Source: Thamnidium elegans (lineage: Eukaryota; Mucoromycota; Mucoromycetes; Mucorales; Mucoraceae). Taken from it: a stretch of DNA of 64,000 nt. Shown here in pieces: positions 41,623 through 51,500 of the stretch. Position 1 is the stretch's first letter, and the number at the start of each line of letters is the position of its first letter. A program made the position numbers and the translations under genes. The notes below the pieces were generated by a model. The model made no database searches, was not told the origin of the DNA, and saw only the letters and a program-made list of their open reading frames with translations. Where the stretch lies: the NCBI GenBank assembly GCA_025201345.1, contig JAIXMG010000017.1, forward strand, positions 480,001 through 544,000, given 5' to 3'.

Positions 41623-42804
41623 TTAGTTTTTTGACTGGTTGGTGTTGTCAGAGTTGGTGTTTGTATTTTCATTCCTCTGATTGTTGCCATTGTCGTAATT
41701 GTTGTTATTATTTCTTTGGTTTTGATTACCATTGTTGTAGTTACGAGAATCACCTCCACGAGAATAATCATTTCTTCTTTCAGAATAATGGTCGTTGTTA
41801 TACCGACGATTATTATAATTATTTCCTCTTTGATAATTATTATTATTAATATTGGTACCATTTTGTTTTTTGAATTCTTCTTGCATAACTTGTCTAATCA
41901 TTTCTTTGATATCTAAATTCTCAGTCTGATGATTCGTGTTTTGAGAAGTTCCAGTCACTGTATTCTGACTTTCCATATGATGAAGATCTAACGTTTGCAA
42001 TGTAGCAATTACTTGCTTCAAAGCATTACGGTCACTTCCCAATTTGGATAAAGCAGTATTCAGTTGGCTAGAGACATCCATAACAGAAAAATCAGTTCCT
42101 GAAGGTAGTTTACCAAAAGATAGAATAGGTTTAGCGGAAGTTTCAGCAACAAATGAATTATCAATGTCACGGGGCGAAAAAGGACTATTCTTCATAGAAA
42201 TTGAGCGAGGTTTCTCAGCATTCCACCAGCCTTCAGCCTTAGTTAAATAATCATTAAAGGATACAGCAGAGTTCAAGATACAAAATTTGCGGATTTCAGG
42301 TAAAAGTCCAACTTGGAATCGAATCTTGATTTGTTGTTCTGCATCTTCCAGTTCAGCTAATTCAGCAGCTTCTTGCAAGCGACCCAGAAAAGTTTTTGGA
42401 TGTTCTTCTTTTCCTTGAGCAAGCATGTTAAATCCAATAGTATAACGAGTAATAAGTTCAGTAGTAATATATTCCGCTTTGAGTAATTCAATAGCTTCTT
42501 GATAAGTAAGACCTTGTTCTAAAGTAGGTTCACGAGAGAGTCTTCTTTCGAAAAAGTTCTTAGCAGTTCTTCTAAGTTGAGCACGCAAAATAAGCAGTTT
42601 ACGAGCATCGGCAGTAATATTTTGCATAGCAAAGTAAGATTCCAGAGTTTCTTCAAAATTTCTAAAGTCTTCACCTTCAGCACCAGCGAATTCAATAATA
42701 GCCATCTTTCTTGAAGGGAAGAGATAACCAGAGTTAGTTTCAGCATACGCATTAGTTGAGTGGTTGAATGAATTGATGTTTGCCAACACAGCTTGATCGT
42801 TCAT
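41623..42804 (-). CDS. Retrotransposon Gag, no zinc knuckle
   Basis: Start chosen at MNDQAVLANINSF (42804); an upstream in-frame ATG at 42891 would add 29 hydrophobic residues unlike Gag. The product is about 393 residues. Residues about 30-170 are the retrotransposon Gag capsid-like fold (FAGAEGEDFRNFEETLESYF, YTIGFNMLAQGKEEHPKTF, QIKIRFQVGLLPEIRKF). A helical linker follows. The C-terminus is an Asn/Arg/Gly-rich tail (NNNYQRGNNYNNRRYNN...) with no CCHC knuckle, so RNA binding probably rests on this RGG/N-rich segment. The ORF ends directly after an A_AAA_AAC site. Confidence 0.9.
   Translation of the reverse strand: MNDQAVLANINSFNHSTNAYAETNSGYLFPSRKMAIIEFAGAEGEDFRNFEETLESYFAMQNITADARKLLILRAQLRRTAKNFFERRLSREPTLEQGLTYQEAIELLKAEYITTELITRYTIGFNMLAQGKEEHPKTFLGRLQEAAELAELEDAEQQIKIRFQVGLLPEIRKFCILNSAVSFNDYLTKAEGWWNAEKPRSISMKNSPFSPRDIDNSFVAETSAKPILSFGKLPSGTDFSVMDVSSQLNTALSKLGSDRNALKQVIATLQTLDLHHMESQNTVTGTSQNTNHQTENLDIKEMIRQVMQEEFKKQNGTNINNNNYQRGNNYNNRRYNNDHYSERRNDYSRGGDSRNYNNGNQNQRNNNNNYDNGNNQRNENTNTNSDNTNQSKN
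41626..41632 (-). promoter_or_regulatory. -1 ribosomal frameshift slippery heptamer A_AAA_AAC
   Basis: In the gag frame the sequence reads tcA AAA AAC TAA: a perfect X_XXY_YYZ heptamer whose last codon is followed at once by the gag stop. A -1 slip enters the pol frame, which is open from here (continuing KKLIGSAALTNGQ) to the pol ATG and beyond. The same heptamer is used by mouse mammary tumour virus. A downstream stem or pseudoknot was not demonstrated by eye. Confidence 0.85.
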
Positions 42805-42945
42805 TTTTGAGTTTTTGTAGTAGTTATGTAAGTAGATTATTAAAAGTAAAAAGTGTTCAAAGGTAGTAATATTGAAAAATGTACGACCCAAACGTAAAGT
42901 AAAAGTTCTTGAGATAGATTTGAATCAGAAATAGTAAATGAAATA

Positions 42946-42963
42946 CCCTGTTAGTGAGCACCA
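42946..42963 (-). other. Primer binding site candidate
   Basis: Two bases inside the 5' LTR, the coding strand reads TGGTGCTCACTAACAGGG, beginning with the TGG expected to pair with a tRNA CCA end. The matching tRNA would end ...GTGAGCACCA; neither tRNA gene in this window fits. Confidence 0.7.
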
Positions 42964-42965
42964 CG

Positions 42966-43401
42966 TGTTAATCAATCGATAGTGTGGTAAAGTGTAAAAA
43001 GAGTATAATAAGGTAATAGTAAGAAAAGTGAGCACCAGTTCCTGTTTTATAAGTAGAACGACTTAAATAATAAAGTAGAATAAAAGATTTAGGTAAAAAG
43101 TACAATGGAAAGTAAGATCCAAGGGAATTCAAGTACAAAATAAAATAAAGTAATAAAGATAAAATAAAAGAGCTTGATTTTAAAGGTCTTTTATAAAATA
43201 AAGGAAGTATAAGATTAAATTGTTTACAAAAAGTGAATTATATTTTATTAAATAAAAGTTGAAGGTATTTATATCATTTTTAGTTTTCTTAATTAGGTTT
43301 TTAAATTTATAACAACCATGGAGGTTTGATTTCTTGTGTTAGGACAACAAGGACGATCCTTGTTAACATTATTTTATCAGAAAGAGGTAGTTTGTGTAAC
43401 A
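42966..43401 (-). repeat. 5' LTR
   Basis: 436 bp, the same sequence by eye as the 3' LTR. Decamer GTGAGCACCA at 43028-43037, 72 bp from the LTR inner end. Flanked outside by GTAC. Confidence 0.93.
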
Positions 43402-43510
43402 GTACAAAATTGAGATACAATTTTGACTAAAAGAATAGTGACATTTGAATGGAAGCAAAATAAAGATGACCGCGCAACGTTACACCGCATACAAAAAATA
43501 TAAAATGAAA

Positions 43511-43584
43511 CGCTCCCGGGTGGGCTTGAACCACCAACCTCCTGATTAACAGTCAGACGCGCTAGCCAATTGCGCCACGGAAGC
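43511..43584 (-). tRNA. tRNA-Asn (anticodon GTT)
   Basis: Minus strand: acceptor stem GCTTCCG pairs with CGGGAGC (wobble allowed), discriminator G. D arm GGCGCAATTGGCTAGCGC, anticodon arm TCTGA-CTGTTAA-TCAGG giving GTT, variable loop, T arm GGTGGTTCAAGCCCACC. 74 nt, no intron. The LTR element ends 109 bp downstream of its 3' end. Confidence 0.97.
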
Positions 43585-46308
43585 AGACATATTTTTTAAA
43601 TTTTAATATTATATATCATCTATAATATTAAGAATCACGTGACACACACGTGCTGGACTACATACACTGTTATGTTCCGCATTCTTTTACTTACGAAAAC
43701 ATCAAATTTATTTACACGTCTTATTTCGTTTATCCGTATTAATACGCAAAGAAGTAATCTACATATAATAATGCGGTGTTTTTTTTAAATAACCTATAAA
43801 TACGAATATATAAGCTTACACCCGGAAAATAACAGAAAAAATATAATGTTAGGTATTATATTGGCGTATAAAGGTATCGTATTAAAATGAGCGTATGAAT
43901 ATATAAAATAGTAAGGCACTTTGCAGGAGCATTTCTTTAGTACAAATAGAACATATATCAAGGTTTTTTCTTTCAACATTATGTTTTAAAATATAAAATG
44001 AAATAAATATTGTATCCGGATGATGAAGGACATCCATTATAATTTAATGTTTGATCTCTTAGCTGATCTTGATTCAGATTTGTTTGATTAGTTTTTAAAG
44101 CTCAATTTGAACCAATTACTCATATTTCATTTCTTAACTTCTTGTAGTTAAGTAGTTTGTTTTTCGTCGATCCTTTAAATATTTAAATAACGCTAAATAG
44201 AAGGTATATATATAATGTATTTTCAACAGTGTAAATACTATTGCATATTATCTAGAGACTGCAGAACAAAGTTTTTGGATTAGATGATGTTTACCTTTAT
44301 GTTACCTTCTAACTTTTATTCGGTGATAGCTGGCGCTAAAAAAAAACAAAAAGAGAACCAATTATGATTCAAAGTTTGGTTACCATCCTTGATAAAGTTA
44401 GACATAAAAGCCCCAGTACGACTTAAAAACCTATCATGCAACCTCTTGCTTTACATAATAATTTTAACTTCAATTGCCAAGCAAAGAATACTAAATTAAG
44501 TTGTCATTCTATCTATTACACGAGGTATGACCAGCTTATGAAAGTCTAATTTTAGACGCTCGTTAAAATGTATATAGAGATGATATTTTCTATGAGAATA
44601 TATTTTTTTTTTAACTTCCTTAAAGAGGAAAAAAGAATATCTGTTAAATTAAAGAATTCTAAAAAATGGGCAATTAAGAATAGAAAATTACCAACGGTCT
44701 GGTGGGGTTATTTTTAATAACAATATTTGATATTCTTTGTTATACTCGGGTAACTCAAAACGTATGTCGAAAGTCTCGGGAGCTTCTACCGTGTCAGACG
44801 CAGGACAATATAATTACTTGGAATGTTATCCGGTGTACCTTATCATAGCGTGTCAATGTGTCCTACTTTGAAGAAGAATTGATCAAAAAGAGTAATAACA
44901 TGCCGAATGTTATACGATATATTTAGGAAATAAAGATGAGAAAGATTCATTTGTTTTAGAAATATCAATTTTTCTGTATCGGTTTGCTTTTTGTATACCA
45001 ACTTTTTTTTTTAAAAAAAAAATTGTAAAGAATATATTACCTAAAAAGACACTGTTTGATACGATAGATGAAATTCTGATAATTGGTATTATCCATAATC
45101 ATCAAGATAACCGCGTCCCCATTTTAAGATTATAAATAAGACGTATTATACACCTTTCCATATATACGACAAAAATACGATTCAGTAAGATGAAGCAAAT
45201 TTTATAAGAGAAATATTTATTGGATACCGATGAAGAGATGTATCAGATGTGCCCCGAATTATTGCTCATAACTTATCACTACTTTATCCTAATTTACCGA
45301 GGGGATAATACTGGTTGGACCGTCAATTAAGACACTTTTGTATACGAACATGAAGCGTTGATATAATATCGAAGATATTTTTTATTAACAAACCAGGCTA
45401 TAGAGGTACAAAACCAGACGGATTTATTGTCTGTTGAAAGAGACAAGTAGGGTCCTCTGGCGACGCGAAATTGAAAAACAATTACCTCAAGGAGCAGTTA
45501 ATTCGGCAAAAATATTATGGATTACTCTATAATTTTTTTGTTTGTTTTGCAGGTCAAGTCGCTAACTTTACCTTATTTCGTATAACTGCTGTCTTTTATG
45601 TCATTCGAATATTTTAATTCTGGTTTATATCCATTTGCTTTAATTATAATATAATTTACTTGTATGTGCCAAATACATATCGCTGTTTAGTTACCAATTT
45701 TTGAGGTACTGCGGGACAAATTCAAAAATAGTAAAGTCATACCAAGTTTATTGTGAGAAAATCGCGGTCTCACATACATGATCTTATCATTCGAATTATG
45801 TACCTGCCCCATGAAACAGGCCTTGACTATAAAAAACCCTTGAACACAAATTTACAATGTCAGAATTACCAAGGGTCAGTAACCCTATGACCCATATATA
45901 GCTAATTGAGTATAGCTTGGATTATTTAAGCAAACAAACCCGCGTAAATAACAGTATAGTTAGACAAGTTTAACCTTTTCTCTCTCTCATGTCACTATAT
46001 GTAGATGTACGTTAACAGTATATTGTATTAAAAAGAGCATGACTTAAAAAAGGTATATAAATCTTTTTGTACCCCTAATGAAAGAAATTGCAGAATACAG
46101 TCGTATTATTGACATAATTTGATCTAAAGGTTTAAATAAATGCAATATTATTGTAAAAAGGTCATATATACGTTAAAAAAGAGTCGAGAAATATACATAT
46201 TAAACAGACAGGTTTACAAATATCAGATATTTTAATAATCGTGACACAGCCTCATATAAAAGATCTAAAAAAACGATATACATCTACATTACACTTCTTT
46301 CCTTTTTA
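43585..46308. other. 2.7-kb gene desert with a possible decayed ORF
   Basis: No intact gene. Between about 44763 and 45560 on the plus strand, short protein-like stretches appear in different frames, broken by stops: SKVSGASTVSDAGQYNYLE, SYFEEELIKKSNNMP, VPRIIAHNLSLLYPNLPRG, KPGYRGTKPDGFIV and YLKEQLIRQKYYG. They look like remains of one gene but I cannot name the family. The rest is AT-rich; the last 300 bp should include the promoter of the transcription factor gene. Confidence 0.35.
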
Positions 46309-48402
46309 ATGAAGAATAGACAAACACCTTGCGTAGGTATGTTAAACAATCTACTTGTATATTTATGAAATCAACAGATAAAATCTTTAGAATGTCGTCA
46401 GCACCGTCGTAAGTGTATTCGAACTATTTCAGATAAATGTTCAAGATGTGAAAGGCTCGACAAAATATGCGTCCAGCCACCAGAAAATCTTGAAACCTGT
46501 ACACAAAACTATTTCCAAGAACGTGAAATTATACAGCTGGAATGGGCGATGGAGCAATTAGATGCACAATTGCAAACTTTAAGTTGTCGTCGTAACAACT
46601 CTTCTCTTTCAAAAAGTAGAAATAATAATTACACACAGGAGTTGATTCAAAACCTAGTGCAACATTGGTCAATTGAGATTAAGAATGGCAACTTTCACAT
46701 TGAAACAGGAATCAAAACTTTGAAAGATCTACTATATTTGCAGTCGAGCGTTTTGTCCTATTTATCACCTTTTAGTGGATACGGTAGCGCCGATAGTAGC
46801 AGCGGCAGCGAGGATAGATTAGTCATTCATTTCGGTAATATATCTTTCGAAAGCTTAATACCGTTTACTATGAAGCTTATAACACAATCCCCAAAAGGTC
46901 ATATCTCTACGACACAGCCACAGGGTATTGTATTTTATGAATTAGACGTAACCATCGATCAATTGGTATCTACATATTTTTCTTGTCATAATACATTCAC
47001 CGCGACACTTCATAAAACCTCTTTTCTCGAGGGATACCAACAGTTAAAAAATCCCGCTTCAGATCTACTCACCCTTTCCATATGTTCATATGTTTGCTCA
47101 GCTCCGTGTAGTCATATCTATCATTCACCTTGGGAAAGGAGAAAAATGGCTGACCATTACTTTACCAAGGCTAGATCTATAATTTTGGAACAGTTTGATA
47201 TGTCCGAGAAACGGTTAGAAAATATGATCAGTATCAACCTACTATCAAAATATTTACAAATGACTCTCAAATATCAAGAATGTCGAAAGCTAATTACGAT
47301 AGGTTATCAAATATGTCTCGATCTTAAACCCGATTATCAAACATTATTTGACGAAAATATTCCAAATGAATCAGTTCAATGCCTCAATGAAGAACGATTG
47401 AATCGGTTGCTATATTCTCGTCATTTTATACTGACCATGTCCGTACATAGACTAACCAATAATATATTTGATATCGCACAAGACCTTCATCACCACCTTC
47501 CAGAATGGGAGATAATGGGTGACGAACTTCCTATAACGAAAAAATTTATTAGGGCTCAGAATTGGTTTCTGGTTTTATTTAACCATCCATACATAGAACA
47601 ATTTATGGTAAAAGCATATGACCCATCGATTATACCATAAGTTTAAACTTTTTATTTCATAGAATCAGACTCAGGGGTTATATGGGGGAGAAGTATGTAC
47701 CTTGAGTTTCGAGCTCATCATACGTATGGAAGACGTATTATTAGAATGGGGCGCATCTATACCAGACGAATTTAATCTATGCGGTAACTTAAAAAATTAC
47801 GCCGTATGTAAACTAGTTGTAAGCGAATCCGAAGACTGCATTGCTTTAATGGTGTTTATTCGTTGCCAAATATTCCTTGTTACTATCTATTCTCGTTTAC
47901 TTCAACCTATTAGCCAAGGTGAAGACTACGATCAGCTGCTCTCCTGTGTTCAACAACGCGCGCTCGAAAACTCTCTCACTGCGTGTAGATTATTAATTTA
48001 CGCTATTCATCGTTTGTCCAAAATAGACAACCTCAATTCATGCAAGTATCACAATAGATTTTATTACTTTATGTACTCATTTTTTGTATGTTTTTAAAAA
48101 ATACAGGTTACTACAAATTAACAGCCTGCGAATTTTTCTTTCAAGCTATTGATGCTCTTATGATATTATCTACGTCCCCTAACCGTTACATTGCTAAAGA
48201 ATCGCGAGAGAGCGTAAATGCGTGCTTAGAAAAGATTGATCAAATTAATGAGACTCAAGGTTTTTTTGTATTACCCGAAAACCCTACGCCCATCGATTTT
48301 AGCGACAAATCGAAGTTTAATTTTAAATATTATAATCAATATCCACAACCATGGTGTGCCATGATGTACGATGCTACACGGTATATTATTTCCTTATCAT
48401 AA
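46309..48402 (+). CDS. Zn2Cys6 fungal transcription factor
   Basis: Exons 46309-46336, 46391-47607, 47663-48041 and 48107-48402 encode about 639 residues. The N-terminal zinc cluster is CVECRQHRRKCIRTISDKC followed by SRCERLDKIC (C-x2-C-x6-C-x7-C-x2-C-x6-C), the Gal4-type DNA-binding domain, split by intron 1. A basic linker and a helix (LEWAMEQLDAQLQTL) suited to dimerisation follow. Residues about 190-560 form the alpha-helical fungal-specific regulatory domain (DLLTLSICSYVCSAPCSHIY, KMADHYFTKARSIIL, LFNHPYIEQFMNQ). Intron 3 uses a GC donor (T|GCAAGT), the only choice that keeps the frame into YYKLTACEFFFQA. The regulated pathway cannot be read from the sequence. Confidence 0.88.
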
Positions 48403-48553
48403 ATTAAAATAGAGCACTGTTTTTTTTAATTTTTTATTTTAATAAACTTTTCTCTACAAACAACTTAAATAATATCTGGTATAAGTAAGATTTTATTCAA
48501 TAGTGTTTATTAAGATACGTATCAAAGCTTTAATATTTTACACACAAGTATGA

Positions 48554-51500
48554 CTAGTTAGTTTGAGACTCAAAAATATCCCAAATAACTTTGACCAGTT
48601 GGTCTAAATGTAATGTAATATTCTCATGAACTAGTCCAGGTATCCTCTCTCTTTTGAGGCCAAGCCATTCCACAGGAGGTGTAGCATCGCCCATGACTTG
48701 TAACTGAGGCTGGAAATTTACTGCGTTAATTGAAGAGTACACAAATTCTTCCTTTGGCGCAGAAATTTCTGTAAGCTTATCAGTTTCGTTTACAGTAGCA
48801 GGTATTGCTTCAATAGAGGGTGTTTGTACTGTAAATGAAGAGTTCGAGTCTAACGTGAGTCTTCTAGAAGCATCTGATACAGATGAAGACTTTCGACTGA
48901 AAGAGCCGCCGTAGTCTTCACCATCATCCAGTGTACTTGTCATACTAACAGGTGTACTAGGTTCGCCAAAAGGATGAAGTTGGTCCGAATTTTTCTCTAG
49001 TGCACGTGAAAGTTGAATATTAAACATATTAATCATTTCTTGTAAGTACTTAATAAGGCCAATATTTAAGGACACACTGACACGTCCGGCAAAGACAGAA
49101 CTAAATTCATGTGCTATTTTGTTTTCCAACTGAGTAGATTCCATCGTAATTTCGGTTCCAGGTATACCAAAAATCTTTGTGCCATCAAGGTTCTTTGGTT
49201 TAGATGAAGCAGGAGGTAACGGGGCATTATACAGCAACATAAGTTCTTTTCCAGGAACATTTTTCGCTAATGCCGCGCTTGCAAGGGTAATCACTAATTT
49301 TCTGTGCACTCCCATCTCATCTCGAGGCATTTCATCTAGGTCAATTTTGAATTGTTGAGCTCTTATATTTACATTGTCAGAGTCTTGAAACTGACTGGGA
49401 TAAATAATAACTTCAATAGCTTTGATACGTAAAGAAACTTTACTATTAACCGTTGATTTTTCATACAAGTCTTTATCTTTCTTGCTAGAAACCGACGGTG
49501 GTACAACAATATTAGCTTTGGGATTGAGCTTTGTAGGCAAATCGTAATCTGATCGGATTCCTGCCTCGGCCTTTTTCTTCTGAAGTAACTCTTCGAATTT
49601 TTGGGCCATAGTGATAATGACAGGCACCGTTTTTATTGAAAGTCTAGCAACCAGCGCTTCTAAGTTAATTGATAAATCAAGATTATACTTTTCGGCAACT
49701 CTTATTAAGTTTATATTCAACTCCAAGGATTGCTGTATAGCGTCGAGGATATTTTGATATTCATATTCAAATACTGCCTTGAAGCCATCTGATCGTATGC
49801 ATACTGAAGCCATTTCTTTATCAATATCATTAGATTTATCAATACGACCTTGAATCACCATTCGCTTGAAATCTGCACTGCCCGATAATCTACCTTCAGA
49901 TAAAATCTTAATTTCATCTAAAGTTAAACTTAAGCCCTTGGAAACATTAGGCACATGGTGAAGTTGGAATGAAATGCTTTCTGGCGACAGTGTAATTTTA
50001 CCAATATTTTGGCCCATATCAACAGAGAATCGAATTGTTTGTACACAAACAGCGATATGTTTTGAGAATGGTGCCGGAGGATGGGATGATGTGATTGCAT
50101 TTACCTGTTTAGCATTGATATGATCTGTAATTTGATCAGGATCTGTTGCACATTCTGTATCAAATTCTCCTAGTATAACATTCAAAGAATTGTTCGAGGC
50201 TTCATTTACAAGTCTATGGGGCTTGGATACATCAGGTTTAGAAACATGGTCTGAAATGATAGGCTGACCAAACCAACATGAATTAAGAATAAGTAAGTCT
50301 TGTAAATGTCTCATATTGATATCACCATATATATTCGGAAGTTCAATAATAATAGAAATATCATCATTGGGGCAACCTTCTTTACGTTGTGATGTCAACA
50401 TAGCATTGAATAAAATACGATCAAGACGAACATTAAGGCAAGCTTCAGGAGAGAAATGATGTTTAACCATGGCAGTAATTTCGCGTACTGAACCTACACA
50501 ACTCATAGTTCGAGACGTTGTATCCTGTGAGAAAGCATTCATTAAAAATTCACTTTCTTCCCAGCCAAGAGAACAGAGTACTTTGGAAGAAGGGTGGCAA
50601 CTTAGATCTAATTGAGTCCGAGAGAGTCGCAAGAAGAGGGAAGCGTTCAAATTAGATTCTATCTCAGCACTAGATTCTCTAACTGCTTTACGTTCACTTG
50701 ATTGTTGAATACCCACTTTAAGTCCTTCTACTGCTTCACGTAAAAACTGAACTAGAGCAGGATGAAGTGTATTTTGACTTTCTCTGATCAAAATATCGGC
50801 ATGGAACCGGCGTGGAGCATTGGCAACAGAGGCATGTGCACCTAAAGGTGTTTGATAAGTTAACCAAGCACTTAACCCTGGGAGATTCACAGTAGCCATA
50901 TTTCCGTCATTAGATTTTGGATCAAAACCGGTGCGGATATGTAAAGATTTAGATCTCTTTCTGCTCTTGAAAACATCGCCTGAGTTCCGCTTGGGATACA
51001 TCCGAATGGTACCACTATCGCATATAAATTTACATTCAATGTCTAAATGAACAACCTCAGAAGTATTGGGCATTTCTGTCATTGGCGAAGGTTTTGCTGA
51101 TGAGCTGGGTGACCCACTTTTAGAGCTGAAGTTTGACTTTGTCGTAAACTTTTCAACCCGAGACATACTCTTTACATATATAATACTCAATGTATTGATA
51201 TAGTCTGCAATTGTCCCATCAACGTCAATTTCAAACCCTCTAACCTGAGCGTCTGCTTTGACTGACTGGAGTGGTTTAGCATTAACAGCAGATACATGAC
51301 AAGAAATAGAGGGAAGGCTAATTTGGTTTGTACGTGGGTGATTTTCGGCTATAAAATGCTCTGACTTATCTTGATCAAACCTTTTAACAAACTGTAAAGC
51401 AATATTGTCTAACTGTAAAGCACCTTTCTCGATATTTTTAGTCAAGAATTCAATCGAAGAGACGGATAATAGCAAAGCACTAACACTTTTGGAAGCTCCA

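Larger units (their letters stand above)
36215..43401 (-). mobile_element. Full-length Ty3/gypsy-class LTR retrotransposon
   Basis: The element is 7.19 kb on the minus strand: 5' LTR (42966-43401), PBS, gag, pol (protease-RT-RNase H), a separate integrase ORF and 3' LTR (36215-36650). Both LTRs are 436 bp, TGTTA...TAACA, with no difference seen by eye. The flanking GTAC at 36211-36214 and 43402-43405 is a target duplication (five bases, AGTAC, if the terminal A is counted). The order RT-RNase H-integrase marks the Metaviridae/Ty3 class. All ORFs are open and catalytic residues are present, so the copy may be competent. No purine-rich polypurine tract is evident next to the 3' LTR. Confidence 0.93.
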
